The notes under the pieces were generated by a model. That model was not told the DNA's origin. It saw nothing but the letters and a program-made list of their open reading frames with translations, and ran no database searches. A stretch of DNA of 64,000 nt, taken from positions 3,410,001-3,474,000 of the forward strand of contig NZ_CP176366.1 in the NCBI RefSeq assembly GCF_046244385.1. Direction: 5' to 3'. This DNA comes from Methanospirillum stamsii (GTDB lineage Archaea > Halobacteriota > Methanomicrobia > Methanomicrobiales > Methanospirillaceae). Below, one piece after another: positions 1 through 7,976 of this stretch; the first letter of the stretch is position 1, and each line of letters opens with the position of its first letter. A program made the translations under genes and the position numbers.

Positions 1-187
1 CCTTTGAGGTATGAACGACACAATTATCCTGGATGTTTGAACGTTCACCAATCAAAATCCGGTCTTTATCGGCACGAATAACCGCTCCATACCAGATATT
101 GACATCCGGACCTGCCTCAACATCACCAATAACAGTTGCATTTGGTGCCAGAAAGGATGCATGAGGGATATTTTTATGAATCTGCAT
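1..187 (-). CDS. gamma-class carbonic anhydrase family protein (partial, 3' end outside window)
   Basis: This is the N-terminal 62 residues of a left-handed beta-helix (hexapeptide-repeat) protein. The sequence shows ASFLAPNATVIGDV, then NIWYGAVIRADKD and IGERSNIQDNCVVHTS, the hallmark of the gamma-carbonic anhydrase / YrdA / PaaY family; the expected His ligands begin at VVH. The rest lies beyond base 1. Known members are zinc or iron enzymes that hydrate CO2, but many relatives have other or unknown activity, so substrate cannot be assigned. The ATG at 187 opens directly on the conserved repeat; no longer in-frame ATG is available. It is divergent from the PPAT gene, with about 220 bp between the two starts. 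Confidence 0.85.
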   Translation of the reverse strand, partial: MQIHKNIPHASFLAPNATVIGDVEAGPDVNIWYGAVIRADKDRILIGERSNIQDNCVVHTSK

Positions 188-376
188 AAGACGTCCACAT
201 GGAATGAACTATCAGACATCCCGGAATCCGGGTATTACTGATAATTGTTTCTCATACTTTTAGAATGACATAGTATAATAGCATCAGTGAAATCCATTCT
301 GATTGTTTCTATGATGAATTTTCAAAGAGAAATATTTGGGTAGATGTCAGGATGATGATGAACAAATGTAATCAGA

Positions 377-386
377 TTTTATAAAA
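377..386 (+). promoter_or_regulatory. TATA box for the PPAT gene
   Basis: TTTTATAAAA is centred about 25 bp upstream of the ATG at 407. The usual archaeal TATA-to-start distance of 25-30 bp would place transcription initiation at or within a few bases of the start codon, so the mRNA is probably leaderless or nearly so. No Shine-Dalgarno sequence precedes the ATG, which agrees. Confidence 0.55.
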
Positions 387-406
387 TTGCATGAAACATT
401 ATTTCC

Positions 407-883
407 ATGAAAATAATGGTAGGGGGCACATTTGATCCTCTCCATGATGGACACCGCCTCCTCATTAAGCGCGCTTTTGACCTTGCCTCTCCGGATGGTA
501 AAGTAATTATCGGCCTTACCAATGACACATTCGCAAATCGGAAAGTCCATCCGATTCATCCCTATAATGAACGATATAAAGACCTCGTCAGATGTATAAC
601 ATCGCTGAATACAGATGTTCCATGGGAGATTGAAGAATTACATGATCAATATGGATCAAGCCTGGATACAGACTTTGATGCACTTGTAGTAAGTGAAGAG
701 ACATTTCCGGTCGGAAAAAATATCAACCACTTAAGGCGGGAGAGAGGAAAACCCTGCGTCGAAATCCATATGATCCGTTGTGTTCTGGCAGAAGACGGGA
801 GATGGATCTCAAGTACCCGGATATGGCGCGGAGAAATTGATATTCATGGAAAAATCATCCAGAAAGAGGAAAAATCAGAATAA
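407..883 (+). CDS. coaD: archaeal phosphopantetheine adenylyltransferase (PPAT)
   Basis: The enzyme transfers AMP from ATP to 4'-phosphopantetheine to give dephospho-CoA, the penultimate step of CoA synthesis, in the cytoplasm. The 158-residue protein starts with the nucleotidyltransferase fold signature MVGGTFDPLHDGH (HxGH motif at about residues 14-17) and carries the second signature ISSTRI near residue 137, as in the archaeal/eukaryotic type PPAT (COG1019). Length is normal for that family. The gene is probably transcribed alone from a TATA box 25 bp upstream; it ends immediately before the convergent pyrI gene with no spacer. Other members of the cytidylyltransferase superfamily are less likely because the spacing and ISSTRI motif match archaeal PPAT. 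Confidence 0.92.
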   Translation: MKIMVGGTFDPLHDGHRLLIKRAFDLASPDGKVIIGLTNDTFANRKVHPIHPYNERYKDLVRCITSLNTDVPWEIEELHDQYGSSLDTDFDALVVSEETFPVGKNINHLRRERGKPCVEIHMIRCVLAEDGRWISSTRIWRGEIDIHGKIIQKEEKSE

Positions 884-1351
884 TCAGATGATATGTGCAG
901 ATATATCTGATGAAATTACCGCATCACAATAAGAACACACTGCTTTTTTTCCCTGCATTTCGAACCGGCTCATTACAGGCTCATTGGTATTGGTGATACA
1001 ACAGGGATTCGGACATTTGAGAACACCCATCAGAACCGGAGGAATAATAACTCCTTTCTTCTCAATAACCCTGTAATCGCGGATAATATTTATCGTCGCA
1101 TCTGGTGCCACAAGAGCAATCCGGTCAACTTCTTTGGTCTTCAGTTCCCGGTTTTCAATCTTGACCACGTCTTTTTTTACGTGAGCCTTACTGGTTACAT
1201 TCGTTGCAACACTGACGCATTCCCTTGTGCTTCCTGTTATACCTAAAATTCGAAGAACAATGAGTGCTTCACCGGGATTTATGTGATCTATCACGGTCCC
1301 GTTCTCAATTGTGCTGATGACAAGAGTGCGTTTTGGTTCTTCCCCAGTCAT
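884..1351 (-). CDS. pyrI: aspartate carbamoyltransferase regulatory subunit
   Basis: This is the regulatory chain of aspartate transcarbamoylase, which binds nucleotide effectors and bridges catalytic trimers. The 155-residue protein shows the allosteric-domain motif IENGTVIDHI near residue 16, DINPG-like text after it, and a C-terminal zinc domain with four cysteines (CPNPCC ... CSYC, about residues 113-142), as in E. coli PyrI. The ATG overlaps the end of pyrB by 4 nt, so the two are translationally coupled. The N-terminus has about five residues more than many homologues (MTGEEPKR...). Identification is firm. Confidence 0.96.
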   Translation of the reverse strand: MTGEEPKRTLVISTIENGTVIDHINPGEALIVLRILGITGSTRECVSVATNVTSKAHVKKDVVKIENRELKTKEVDRIALVAPDATINIIRDYRVIEKKGVIIPPVLMGVLKCPNPCCITNTNEPVMSRFEMQGKKAVCSYCDAVISSDISAHII

Positions 1352-2244
1352 GTCATCACCTCGGTGAGCATTGCCATTCTGACCGGAACTCCATTCCTGG
1401 CCTGGGTAAAATACCGTGCATACGGCATACTATCAACAGCAGGATCAATTTCATCCACTCTCGGAAGAGGATGAAGGATTGCAAGGTGTTCTTTTACATC
1501 GGTAAGAAGACTGGGAGTTATCCGGTAATTGGAAGAGATATCAAAAAATTTTGCCGGATCAGGAAATCTTTCACGCTGAAGACGGGTAATATACAACACA
1601 TCGAGTTCGTTAATCACATCCTCAATACAATCATGGACAAATACTTTTGATCCTTTTTCTTCAAGATTGTCGCGTATCGAATCAGGAAGACCAAGACCTT
1701 TGGGTGCGATGGTATGGATCCTGGCATTGTAATGTGTCAGTGCATATGCCAGTGAGTGGGTGGTTCGTCCGTACATCAGATCTCCGATAAGACCGATGTT
1801 AATATTGTCAAGAGACATGGACTGGCGAATCGTGTACAGATCAATTAGCGTCTGCGAAGGATGCTGACCGGCACCATCTCCCCCGTTTAGAATCGGGATA
1901 TCTGAAAATTCGCTGGCAAGACGTGCAGCTCCAACTTTTGGATGCCTGAGAACTATGGCATCTGCATATCCGCTGACCACCCGGATAGTATCAGCAAGTG
2001 TTTCACCTTTGGCCATAGAACTGACTTCCACTCCGCCAAGGTTCATGCATGATCCCCCGAGCCTGAGCATTGCTGATTCAAAAGACATACGGGTCCGGGT
2101 ACTGGGTTCAAAAAAGAGAAGACCCAGGATTTTTCCTTTTAACGGTTCTTTTCCTGCATATTCAGTGGTAATTGCTCCAGCTCTTGACAGAATATGATCA
2201 ATCTGGTCCCTGTCAAGATCATGGATGGAGATGATATGATTCAT
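1348..2244 (-). CDS. pyrB: aspartate carbamoyltransferase catalytic subunit
   Basis: This enzyme condenses carbamoyl phosphate with L-aspartate, the committed step of pyrimidine synthesis. The 298-residue protein carries the carbamoyl-phosphate motif STRTRMSFE (about residues 50-58), GDGAGQHPSQTL (about 120-131) and the aspartate-binding HPLPRVDEI (about 258-266). Length is that of the usual 300-residue catalytic chain. It is first in a two-gene operon with pyrI; the HEAT-repeat gene upstream on the same strand ends 63 bp before it, so co-transcription from there is possible but not shown. Confidence 0.97.
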   Translation of the reverse strand: MNHIISIHDLDRDQIDHILSRAGAITTEYAGKEPLKGKILGLLFFEPSTRTRMSFESAMLRLGGSCMNLGGVEVSSMAKGETLADTIRVVSGYADAIVLRHPKVGAARLASEFSDIPILNGGDGAGQHPSQTLIDLYTIRQSMSLDNINIGLIGDLMYGRTTHSLAYALTHYNARIHTIAPKGLGLPDSIRDNLEEKGSKVFVHDCIEDVINELDVLYITRLQRERFPDPAKFFDISSNYRITPSLLTDVKEHLAILHPLPRVDEIDPAVDSMPYARYFTQARNGVPVRMAMLTEVMT

Positions 2245-2307
2245 CGACGTATGTCTTCTCCTCCGGTACAGGTACTAATGATTTATTTCCGCTAGTATGT
2301 TTTGTTG

Positions 2308-5300
2308 TTAGGTCTGAATTGAATCTCTGATAGTAGCGAGTGCGTCTCTTGATTTTTCACGAATTTCAGGATCATCATCGTGAAGACCACGTGCAAGAAT
2401 GTCAACACTAGGGGGTCCGATTTTTACCAGATCGTCAAACATCTCTTTTGCAAACAGGAGACTTAACCGGTCGGTTGTGTATTTTGGTTTCCACCCGCTC
2501 TTTTCCAGGAGTCTAGCAACAGCAATTCTGACCTGCCGGTCCTTATCATCAAGGGATTGAATAAGCATGAATTGTCCGGGTTCACCTATCTTTGCGATTC
2601 CGGTAATTGCAGCAGCCCTGATATTGCCATCTTTATCTTTTAATGCTGAAATCAGCTGGTCCAGAACAGGAAGGCCGATATCACCTAACGATTGCACTGC
2701 TGCCGCCCGTACATCCGGATCTCTATCATGCATCGCATCTGTGAGTGGTTCGAGCGCTTCACGACCAAATTTCCCTAGATCCCGGATGGCTGTCATTCTG
2801 ACATCATGGTCCGGGTCTTTGAGGGCCTCATACATAAGATTGGCAGATGATGGATCCTTAAGCAGCCCAAGAACTTTAAGCAGTGCAATCTTCTTTTTGT
2901 CTCCGGGGGAAAGTGATTTTAATATATTTGTCGCGGCATTCTGGGTCTGTGGACGCATTGAAGAGAAGATAGCAGATGCAAGGGGAGGAACCTCTGGCTC
3001 ATACATCACTGCATCCAATAAGGGATTTAGAATTTGATCGCCCTTACTAATCAGAATCCTTTCAAACATCATGTTCAGAGCAGGATCCTGGATGGTAAAC
3101 AGATGTTGCAGGTCATCACGACGAGATAGTGCAATCTCGGTAATAAGTGACATAACTGCAATACCTCTGCTGCTTCCTTCTTCTCCGACGCTCTGCAGAG
3201 TCTGAAGCTCCTGAATCAGGTCAGGAAGGGCAGCCCCACCCATATTTGCCAGAATCCGGGTAATCAGGGGAACAAGGCTTTCATCCTCCTGCATAAGGGT
3301 CATGAGAGCAGAAGCAGCAGGAGTTCCAATTCGTGTCAGGGCATGAATTGCGTATTGTTGTGTAATTGTATCAGAATGCTTTAGTAATGGTAACAGAGCC
3401 GGAACTGAAGGTTCTCCAATTGCACTTAATGCAGCCATTGCATACGGAGCAATTTCTTCATCACCAAGATGACTGACAAGCTCAGGAACCACATCAGGAC
3501 CGATTTTTATTAAAAATGTGGTAATTTCCAGCTTCCGGTCATCATCCGTTTCATTCCGGAGTGCAGTGATAAACGGAGTAATTGCAGCTTCTCCAAATCG
3601 TGAAAGAAGATCTCCTGCAACCAGGGCTTTTTCATTATCGTCTCCCTGGAATATTTCAATGAGGTTCGGGATTACCAGATCAGGATTAGAGCTGACAAGT
3701 TCGTACATCAGATCAGTATCAAGAACATTTCCGGAAAAAAGCAGATTCAAAAAGGCTTCCGGATTCTGTTTGAACAGATTTTCCAGATGTGTTTTAATTA
3801 CCTGCTCAAGATCCGGTGCTGCTCCATGTAAACCGTCAAGGAGGTACGGGGTAGCATCAATTCCATTCTCTGATATCAGAGCCATCGCTTCATCATGCCC
3901 ATCTTTTCCGGGAACCATAGCAGGAATAAGATAAGGAATTGCATCGGTCTTACTCTCACGAAGAATATCCAGAATTATTGCATGGTCAAAACCCATCGGG
4001 TCGGTTAGAGAATCAATCAGGTGAGGGACTGCCTGCTGCCCGTTCCGGATAAGAGCTGTCTTTGCAAGGTTTACCGCTTCTTCGTTTCCGGACCCAAGAA
4101 CCTGAACAAGACGGGGAATTGCCATCTCTCCGGTCTCGACAAGGTTTTCAAGTGCTGTCTCCCGGACCTCCTGATCAGTATGATAAAGAGCAGTAATCAT
4201 AGGTTCAACCGCCCTTACCGGATCAATCTGCCTTAGAATGTCAACAGTAAAAACCGCGGTTTTCCCCCGTTCTCTTTCTGATGCTTCTTCGAGGAAAGGA
4301 TATGCAATACGTCCCATTGAAAGAAATGCATCCCGGAGAGATGAAGTGTCAGAAACGGTGCTGATTGCATTAATCAGATATGGAATCGTTATTGCACCCA
4401 TTCGTGATAGGATCTGAATCATCGTCTTTTTGACTTCACCTCTTCCCTCTACCAGATTTTTGATTAGATAGGGAATTGCAGGTTCTCCGATTTGCTGAAT
4501 TACTCCAATAAGGGGCTCTCTCTCAGGTTCACTCTTAAATGATAATTCTTCCAGCAGATGAGGAATAATAGGCTCTCCTATTCTGGCAAGAGCATTTTCC
4601 GAAACTTTTCTGATTTCAAAATCATCATCATAGAGACCTGATATGAGGGGCACTATTGCAGATTCTCCAAATTCCAAAAAAGCCTTCTGAGCCATTGAAG
4701 AGGTAACCGGATTTGGATCTTTCAAAGCCAGATATAAGGGATCTAAAGCGGGTTTTCCAATTTCACTGATGATATAAAATTTGAGCTCGCGTAGCCAGTC
4801 TTCATCCTGTCCACAGGAACTTAAAAGATCCCCGACAATCTGTTCTCCCAGAACGATGAGCAGAGCAGATATCCGTGCCCTGATTTCCTCCTTGTCATGT
4901 GCAAGACCTTTAATTAACGGTTGAATGGCCGCTCTTCCAAAAGTTTCCAAAAGACCCTCAACAAACCGAATTGTTGTCGGATCCCTCGTATCAAGGGCAT
5001 CAATTAAGACCGGAATAACATCAATTCCCATTAAGTTGAGCACAAACCCGGCTCTTTCATATCCGATCCCCTGAAGAAAAGGAATTTTCCGGACAATCTC
5101 CCTGGCAGCAACACTATCCATCTCTGCGAGAGTGATATGAACCATTCTTGCGGTCTGCTCGTCACAGGTTGAGAGGGATGAAATGAGCGGATCCAATGCA
5201 TCAACCCCGATATGGATGAGCGCATTCGAAGCTGCAGCCCTGATGGCAGGATCAGGATCCTGAAAGAGCAAGATAAGAAAATCAACAGCAGCCGGTGTCT

Positions 5301-5433
5301 GCATTCTGCCTAGTGCCAGAATTACTTCAGACCTCAAAGAATTATCATATTTTGAATCCAGTAATTTGAGTAGCCCTTTGAGATCCCCTTTTAGTCTCAT
5401 CCGTTCCGGATTAGGTTTGAAGATTTGTTTCAT
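2308..5433 (-). CDS. large HEAT-repeat protein
   Basis: The 1041-residue protein is built almost wholly of about 30-residue helical repeats of HEAT / PBS-lyase type; typical units read IGEPAIPYLI, GEAAITPFI, VPALLPLLKHSD, DPDHDVRMTAIRDLG and DPDVRAAAVQSLGDIG. The C-terminal units (about residues 830-1035) match the canonical consensus best. There is no signal peptide or membrane segment, so it is cytoplasmic. Such solenoids serve as protein-binding scaffolds; no catalytic domain is visible and function cannot be assigned. A GGGGGAT sequence immediately precedes the ATG. The small Cys-rich gene lies 53 bp upstream on the same strand and pyrB lies 63 bp downstream. The length is large for a prokaryotic HEAT protein. 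Confidence 0.85.
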   Translation of the reverse strand: MKQIFKPNPERMRLKGDLKGLLKLLDSKYDNSLRSEVILALGRMQTPAAVDFLILLFQDPDPAIRAAASNALIHIGVDALDPLISSLSTCDEQTARMVHITLAEMDSVAAREIVRKIPFLQGIGYERAGFVLNLMGIDVIPVLIDALDTRDPTTIRFVEGLLETFGRAAIQPLIKGLAHDKEEIRARISALLIVLGEQIVGDLLSSCGQDEDWLRELKFYIISEIGKPALDPLYLALKDPNPVTSSMAQKAFLEFGESAIVPLISGLYDDDFEIRKVSENALARIGEPIIPHLLEELSFKSEPEREPLIGVIQQIGEPAIPYLIKNLVEGRGEVKKTMIQILSRMGAITIPYLINAISTVSDTSSLRDAFLSMGRIAYPFLEEASERERGKTAVFTVDILRQIDPVRAVEPMITALYHTDQEVRETALENLVETGEMAIPRLVQVLGSGNEEAVNLAKTALIRNGQQAVPHLIDSLTDPMGFDHAIILDILRESKTDAIPYLIPAMVPGKDGHDEAMALISENGIDATPYLLDGLHGAAPDLEQVIKTHLENLFKQNPEAFLNLLFSGNVLDTDLMYELVSSNPDLVIPNLIEIFQGDDNEKALVAGDLLSRFGEAAITPFITALRNETDDDRKLEITTFLIKIGPDVVPELVSHLGDEEIAPYAMAALSAIGEPSVPALLPLLKHSDTITQQYAIHALTRIGTPAASALMTLMQEDESLVPLITRILANMGGAALPDLIQELQTLQSVGEEGSSRGIAVMSLITEIALSRRDDLQHLFTIQDPALNMMFERILISKGDQILNPLLDAVMYEPEVPPLASAIFSSMRPQTQNAATNILKSLSPGDKKKIALLKVLGLLKDPSSANLMYEALKDPDHDVRMTAIRDLGKFGREALEPLTDAMHDRDPDVRAAAVQSLGDIGLPVLDQLISALKDKDGNIRAAAITGIAKIGEPGQFMLIQSLDDKDRQVRIAVARLLEKSGWKPKYTTDRLSLLFAKEMFDDLVKIGPPSVDILARGLHDDDPEIREKSRDALATIRDSIQT

Positions 5434-5486
5434 ATCCCCCGTATCCCCATCAAACTTAATTATTCAGAATTGCAGAATACCCACCA

Positions 5487-5678
5487 TCAGTCGTATTTAC
5501 CACGAAGTCCGCCCCATCCGGTGTAACCACAGTAGATACAGCCGACTCCGTTACAATGCCGGCACATTTTCTCTGGCCATTTTACACTCACGGTACCTTT
5601 CGTATCACAAAAACAACATCCAGCACCTTCACAATGCTGGCAGGTAACTTCTACATATTCTGGTTCTTCACCAGTCAT
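5487..5678 (-). CDS. small Cys-rich protein with DnaJ-type CxxCxGxG-like motifs
   Basis: The 63-residue protein contains ten cysteines in three clusters: CQHCEGAGCCFCDTKG (about 14-29), then CRHCNGVGCIYCGYTG (about 39-54). The spacing resembles the CxxCxGxG zinc-binding repeats of DnaJ, doubled within each unit (CxxCxGxGCxxC). It probably binds one or two zinc ions. Function is unknown; a chaperone-adaptor or redox role is a guess. It precedes the HEAT-repeat gene on the same strand by 53 bp, so the two may be co-expressed. The conserved cysteine spacing makes a chance reading frame very unlikely. Confidence 0.75.
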   Translation of the reverse strand: MTGEEPEYVEVTCQHCEGAGCCFCDTKGTVSVKWPEKMCRHCNGVGCIYCGYTGWGGLRGKYD

Positions 5679-5744
5679 CAGAGAATTTTATGAGAGAGTA
5701 AGATAAATAATCGATCTAATTATTCTAAAAAAGTGAACAACGAG

Positions 5745-5817
5745 CGGGCCTGAAGGGACTCGAACCCCTGGCCTGCGGATTAAGAGTCCGCCGCTCTACC
5801 GACTAAGCTACAGACCC
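5745..5817 (-). tRNA. tRNA-Lys(CTT)
   Basis: A full cloverleaf can be folded on the minus strand. The acceptor GGGTCTG pairs with CAGGCCC, the discriminator is G, the anticodon stem is GCGGA/TCCGC and the loop CTCTTAA has anticodon CTT, reading AAG lysine codons. The T-arm contains GGTTCGAGTCC. There is no intron and CCA is not encoded. Confidence 0.96.
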
Positions 5818-5845
5818 GTTGTGCCAATACATGTTAGCATATCGA

Positions 5846-5855
5846 ACATATAAAG
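5846..5855 (-). promoter_or_regulatory. TATA box for tRNA-Lys
   Basis: Read on the minus strand this is CTTTATATGT, centred about 33 bp before the first base of the mature tRNA. This would put initiation a few bases upstream of the 5' end, as expected for an archaeal tRNA gene with a short 5' leader. Confidence 0.5.
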
Positions 5856-5902
5856 ATTTCTTGCACCCATTTATACCTCTATAATCCAACCTATACCTGA
5901 AT

Positions 5903-7366
5903 ATGCCTGGATTCAGCCCTGCATCCTCACCTGGAATCAGAACCTACCTTATCTGCGGTTGCGGAAGTGTCGGATATCTGATTCTTGAAGAACTGAAGAA
6001 AGAAGGAGGCAGACTGCTCTGCATGGATAGCAATCCTGAACGGGTTCAGGAATTACGAGAGCAGAAAATAGAAGCTTATCTTCGTGACCTGACAGATCCT
6101 GAAATGCTTCAGGGATTAAACCATTTTGACATCGTTTTTGTGGTGAGTGATAATCATGAAGCAAATCTTGCAGGGCTGAAAACCATCAGAAGAGTCCATC
6201 CTCGAGTTCACATTGTAGCCCGGGCGCAGGATCCCATTAATGAAAAACTTCTCATGCAGGAGGGCGCGGATCTGGTTCTCTACCCGCAACAGGTTGTGGC
6301 AAAAGCTGCAATAGAACACCTGCAAAGACTTGAAAAACACCATTTATCACGCGACCTGTATGCTCTTCTCTCCTCATGGTCAGGTGTTTTTGGAATTGTC
6401 ACCCATACAAACCCTGACCCGGATGCAATTGCCAGTGCCATGGCCCTTTCAGAAATTGCAAAACATGCCAACAAAAATCTTGAAACACGAATTTTTTATG
6501 ACGGGATAATCGGACACCAGGAGAACCGGACACTGGTAAATCTTCTTGATATCAGGATGGAAAGAATTCGGCCGGAAACCCTGGATGAATGTACGCATAT
6601 CGCATTGGTGGACAGCAAAGGTCCGGGAACCAATAACGGTCTTATCCACTCTATGCCGGTTGATATCATTATCGATCACCATCAGGAAGATGTCGGATCT
6701 CTTGATAAAACACAGTTTATTGACATAAGGCCAAATTTGGGCGCTTGTGCAACAATCCTTACAGAATACCTGAAAGAACTCAATATCGAACCAGAGCAGA
6801 AAGTAGCAACGGCCCTTCTCTATGGTATCAGGGCAGATACCAAACAGTTCCGGAGAAATGTTTCAAAATTTGATTTTGAAATGGCAGCATTCCTCTTGGA
6901 ATATAGTGATGCGGACCTTCTTGAAAAGATAATGTCACCCCAGTATTCTCATGAAACCATTGATATTATCGGGGCTTCAATCCGCAACCGGAAAACCAGG
7001 AATGGTTATCTCTTTTCTAATGTGGGATATGTAAGAAACAGGGATGCCCTCCCTCAGGCTGCTGATCTCCTGATAAATCTTGAAGGAATCAGCACCGCTC
7101 TTGTTTATGGGATAACCGATGAAGCGATTATTATGTCCGGAAGAAACCGGGATCTTCGTCTGAACCTTGGAAATGTAATGAGTGAGGCTTTTTCTGATAT
7201 CGGAGATGCCGGAGGACATGCGACGATGGCTGCAGCAAGCATTCCGCTCTATGTTTTCACCAATGTGAAAGAGAAAGAAGACCTTCTGCAACTTGTTATC
7301 GACCCGGTTTTACAAAATTTTTACCGGCTGGTGGGACTTTTGGAGGATGAGGAGAGTGAGGTATGA
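5903..7366 (+). CDS. TrkA-N / DHH-DHHA1 phosphoesterase fusion protein
   Basis: The 487-residue protein has an N-terminal Rossmann domain (about residues 14-135) with GCGSVGYLILEEL and an acidic MDSNPERV, as in the NAD-binding TrkA-N/RCK domain of K+ transport regulators. It is followed by a DHH phosphoesterase: TNPDPDAIASAMAL (about 168), ALVDSKG (about 235), IDHHQ (about 256), and a DHHA1 domain with DAGGHATMAAA (about 433). DHH proteins of this type hydrolyse nanoRNA, pAp or cyclic dinucleotides; the present substrate is unknown. The fusion recurs in methanogens. It lacks membrane segments. It is the first gene of an operon; its 3' end overlaps mptE. The upstream sequence TTTATACC at about 5870 may be the TATA box. 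Confidence 0.88.
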   Translation: MPGFSPASSPGIRTYLICGCGSVGYLILEELKKEGGRLLCMDSNPERVQELREQKIEAYLRDLTDPEMLQGLNHFDIVFVVSDNHEANLAGLKTIRRVHPRVHIVARAQDPINEKLLMQEGADLVLYPQQVVAKAAIEHLQRLEKHHLSRDLYALLSSWSGVFGIVTHTNPDPDAIASAMALSEIAKHANKNLETRIFYDGIIGHQENRTLVNLLDIRMERIRPETLDECTHIALVDSKGPGTNNGLIHSMPVDIIIDHHQEDVGSLDKTQFIDIRPNLGACATILTEYLKELNIEPEQKVATALLYGIRADTKQFRRNVSKFDFEMAAFLLEYSDADLLEKIMSPQYSHETIDIIGASIRNRKTRNGYLFSNVGYVRNRDALPQAADLLINLEGISTALVYGITDEAIIMSGRNRDLRLNLGNVMSEAFSDIGDAGGHATMAAASIPLYVFTNVKEKEDLLQLVIDPVLQNFYRLVGLLEDEESEV

Positions 7367-7976
7367 AGAATGGGAACCGATATACCATGAAATATGTGAT
7401 TACTTCTCCTTTGATCCCCTTGAAGACGATAAGGCAGCACACATTCTTTCAAACCTGACAAATCAGGATGCAACACAAAAACTGAGGACTCTTATCAATA
7501 ACCAGGTAGTTACCGTTTGTGGTAATGCACCCACCCTTGAAAATGAGATAAATAAAATTTCGGGGATAATAATCGCAGCAGACGCCGCCTCAGGAGTCCT
7601 CATCAAAAACGATATCACTCCGGACGTAATTGTAACAGATCTTGACGGTATCGATGATTATGCAGTTGAACTGAATAAAAACGGGACTATCCTTGTGGTG
7701 CACGCTCATGGAGATAATATTTCCCGAATCAATTCATGGGTTTTAAAATTTGAGGGGCCACTGGTCCTTACCACGCAGGGAAAACCCTTTGGTAATGTAT
7801 ACAATTTTGGTGGGTTTACAGACGGAGACCGGGCGGTTTTCCTGGCACATGCCATGCAGGCACGAAAAGTAAATCTTGTGGGCTTTTGCCTTGATGATCA
7901 GGATGTAACACCCATGAAAAAAGGAAAACTCTTGTGGGCACGAAGACTACTAAAAAAACTTGGATATGAGTGCTAA
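7356..7976 (+). CDS. mptE: 6-hydroxymethyl-7,8-dihydropterin pyrophosphokinase, MptE type
   Basis: This family (DUF115, archaeal MptE) pyrophosphorylates 6-hydroxymethyl-dihydropterin on the route to tetrahydromethanopterin, the C1 carrier of methanogenesis. Visible are VTVCGNAPTLENEI (nucleotide-binding turn) and the paired acidic motif AADAASGVLIKN ... DVIVTDLDG, characteristic of the family. I chose the GTG at 7356, giving 206 residues and an 11-nt overlap with the DHH gene, because GGAGG at 7342-7346 lies 9 nt upstream. Longer frames starting at 7293 would run far into the preceding gene, and the ATG at 7347 would touch the ribosome-binding site. Identification rests on motifs and length close to the characterised enzyme. 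Confidence 0.88.
   Translation: MRYEEWEPIYHEICDYFSFDPLEDDKAAHILSNLTNQDATQKLRTLINNQVVTVCGNAPTLENEINKISGIIIAADAASGVLIKNDITPDVIVTDLDGIDDYAVELNKNGTILVVHAHGDNISRINSWVLKFEGPLVLTTQGKPFGNVYNFGGFTDGDRAVFLAHAMQARKVNLVGFCLDDQDVTPMKKGKLLWARRLLKKLGYEC

Noticed and set aside
2567..3037. Long plus-strand frame inside the HEAT-repeat gene
   Set aside because: The repeat structure of the minus-strand gene is unmistakable; the opposite frame is Ser/Arg-rich without domain signal, a typical shadow.
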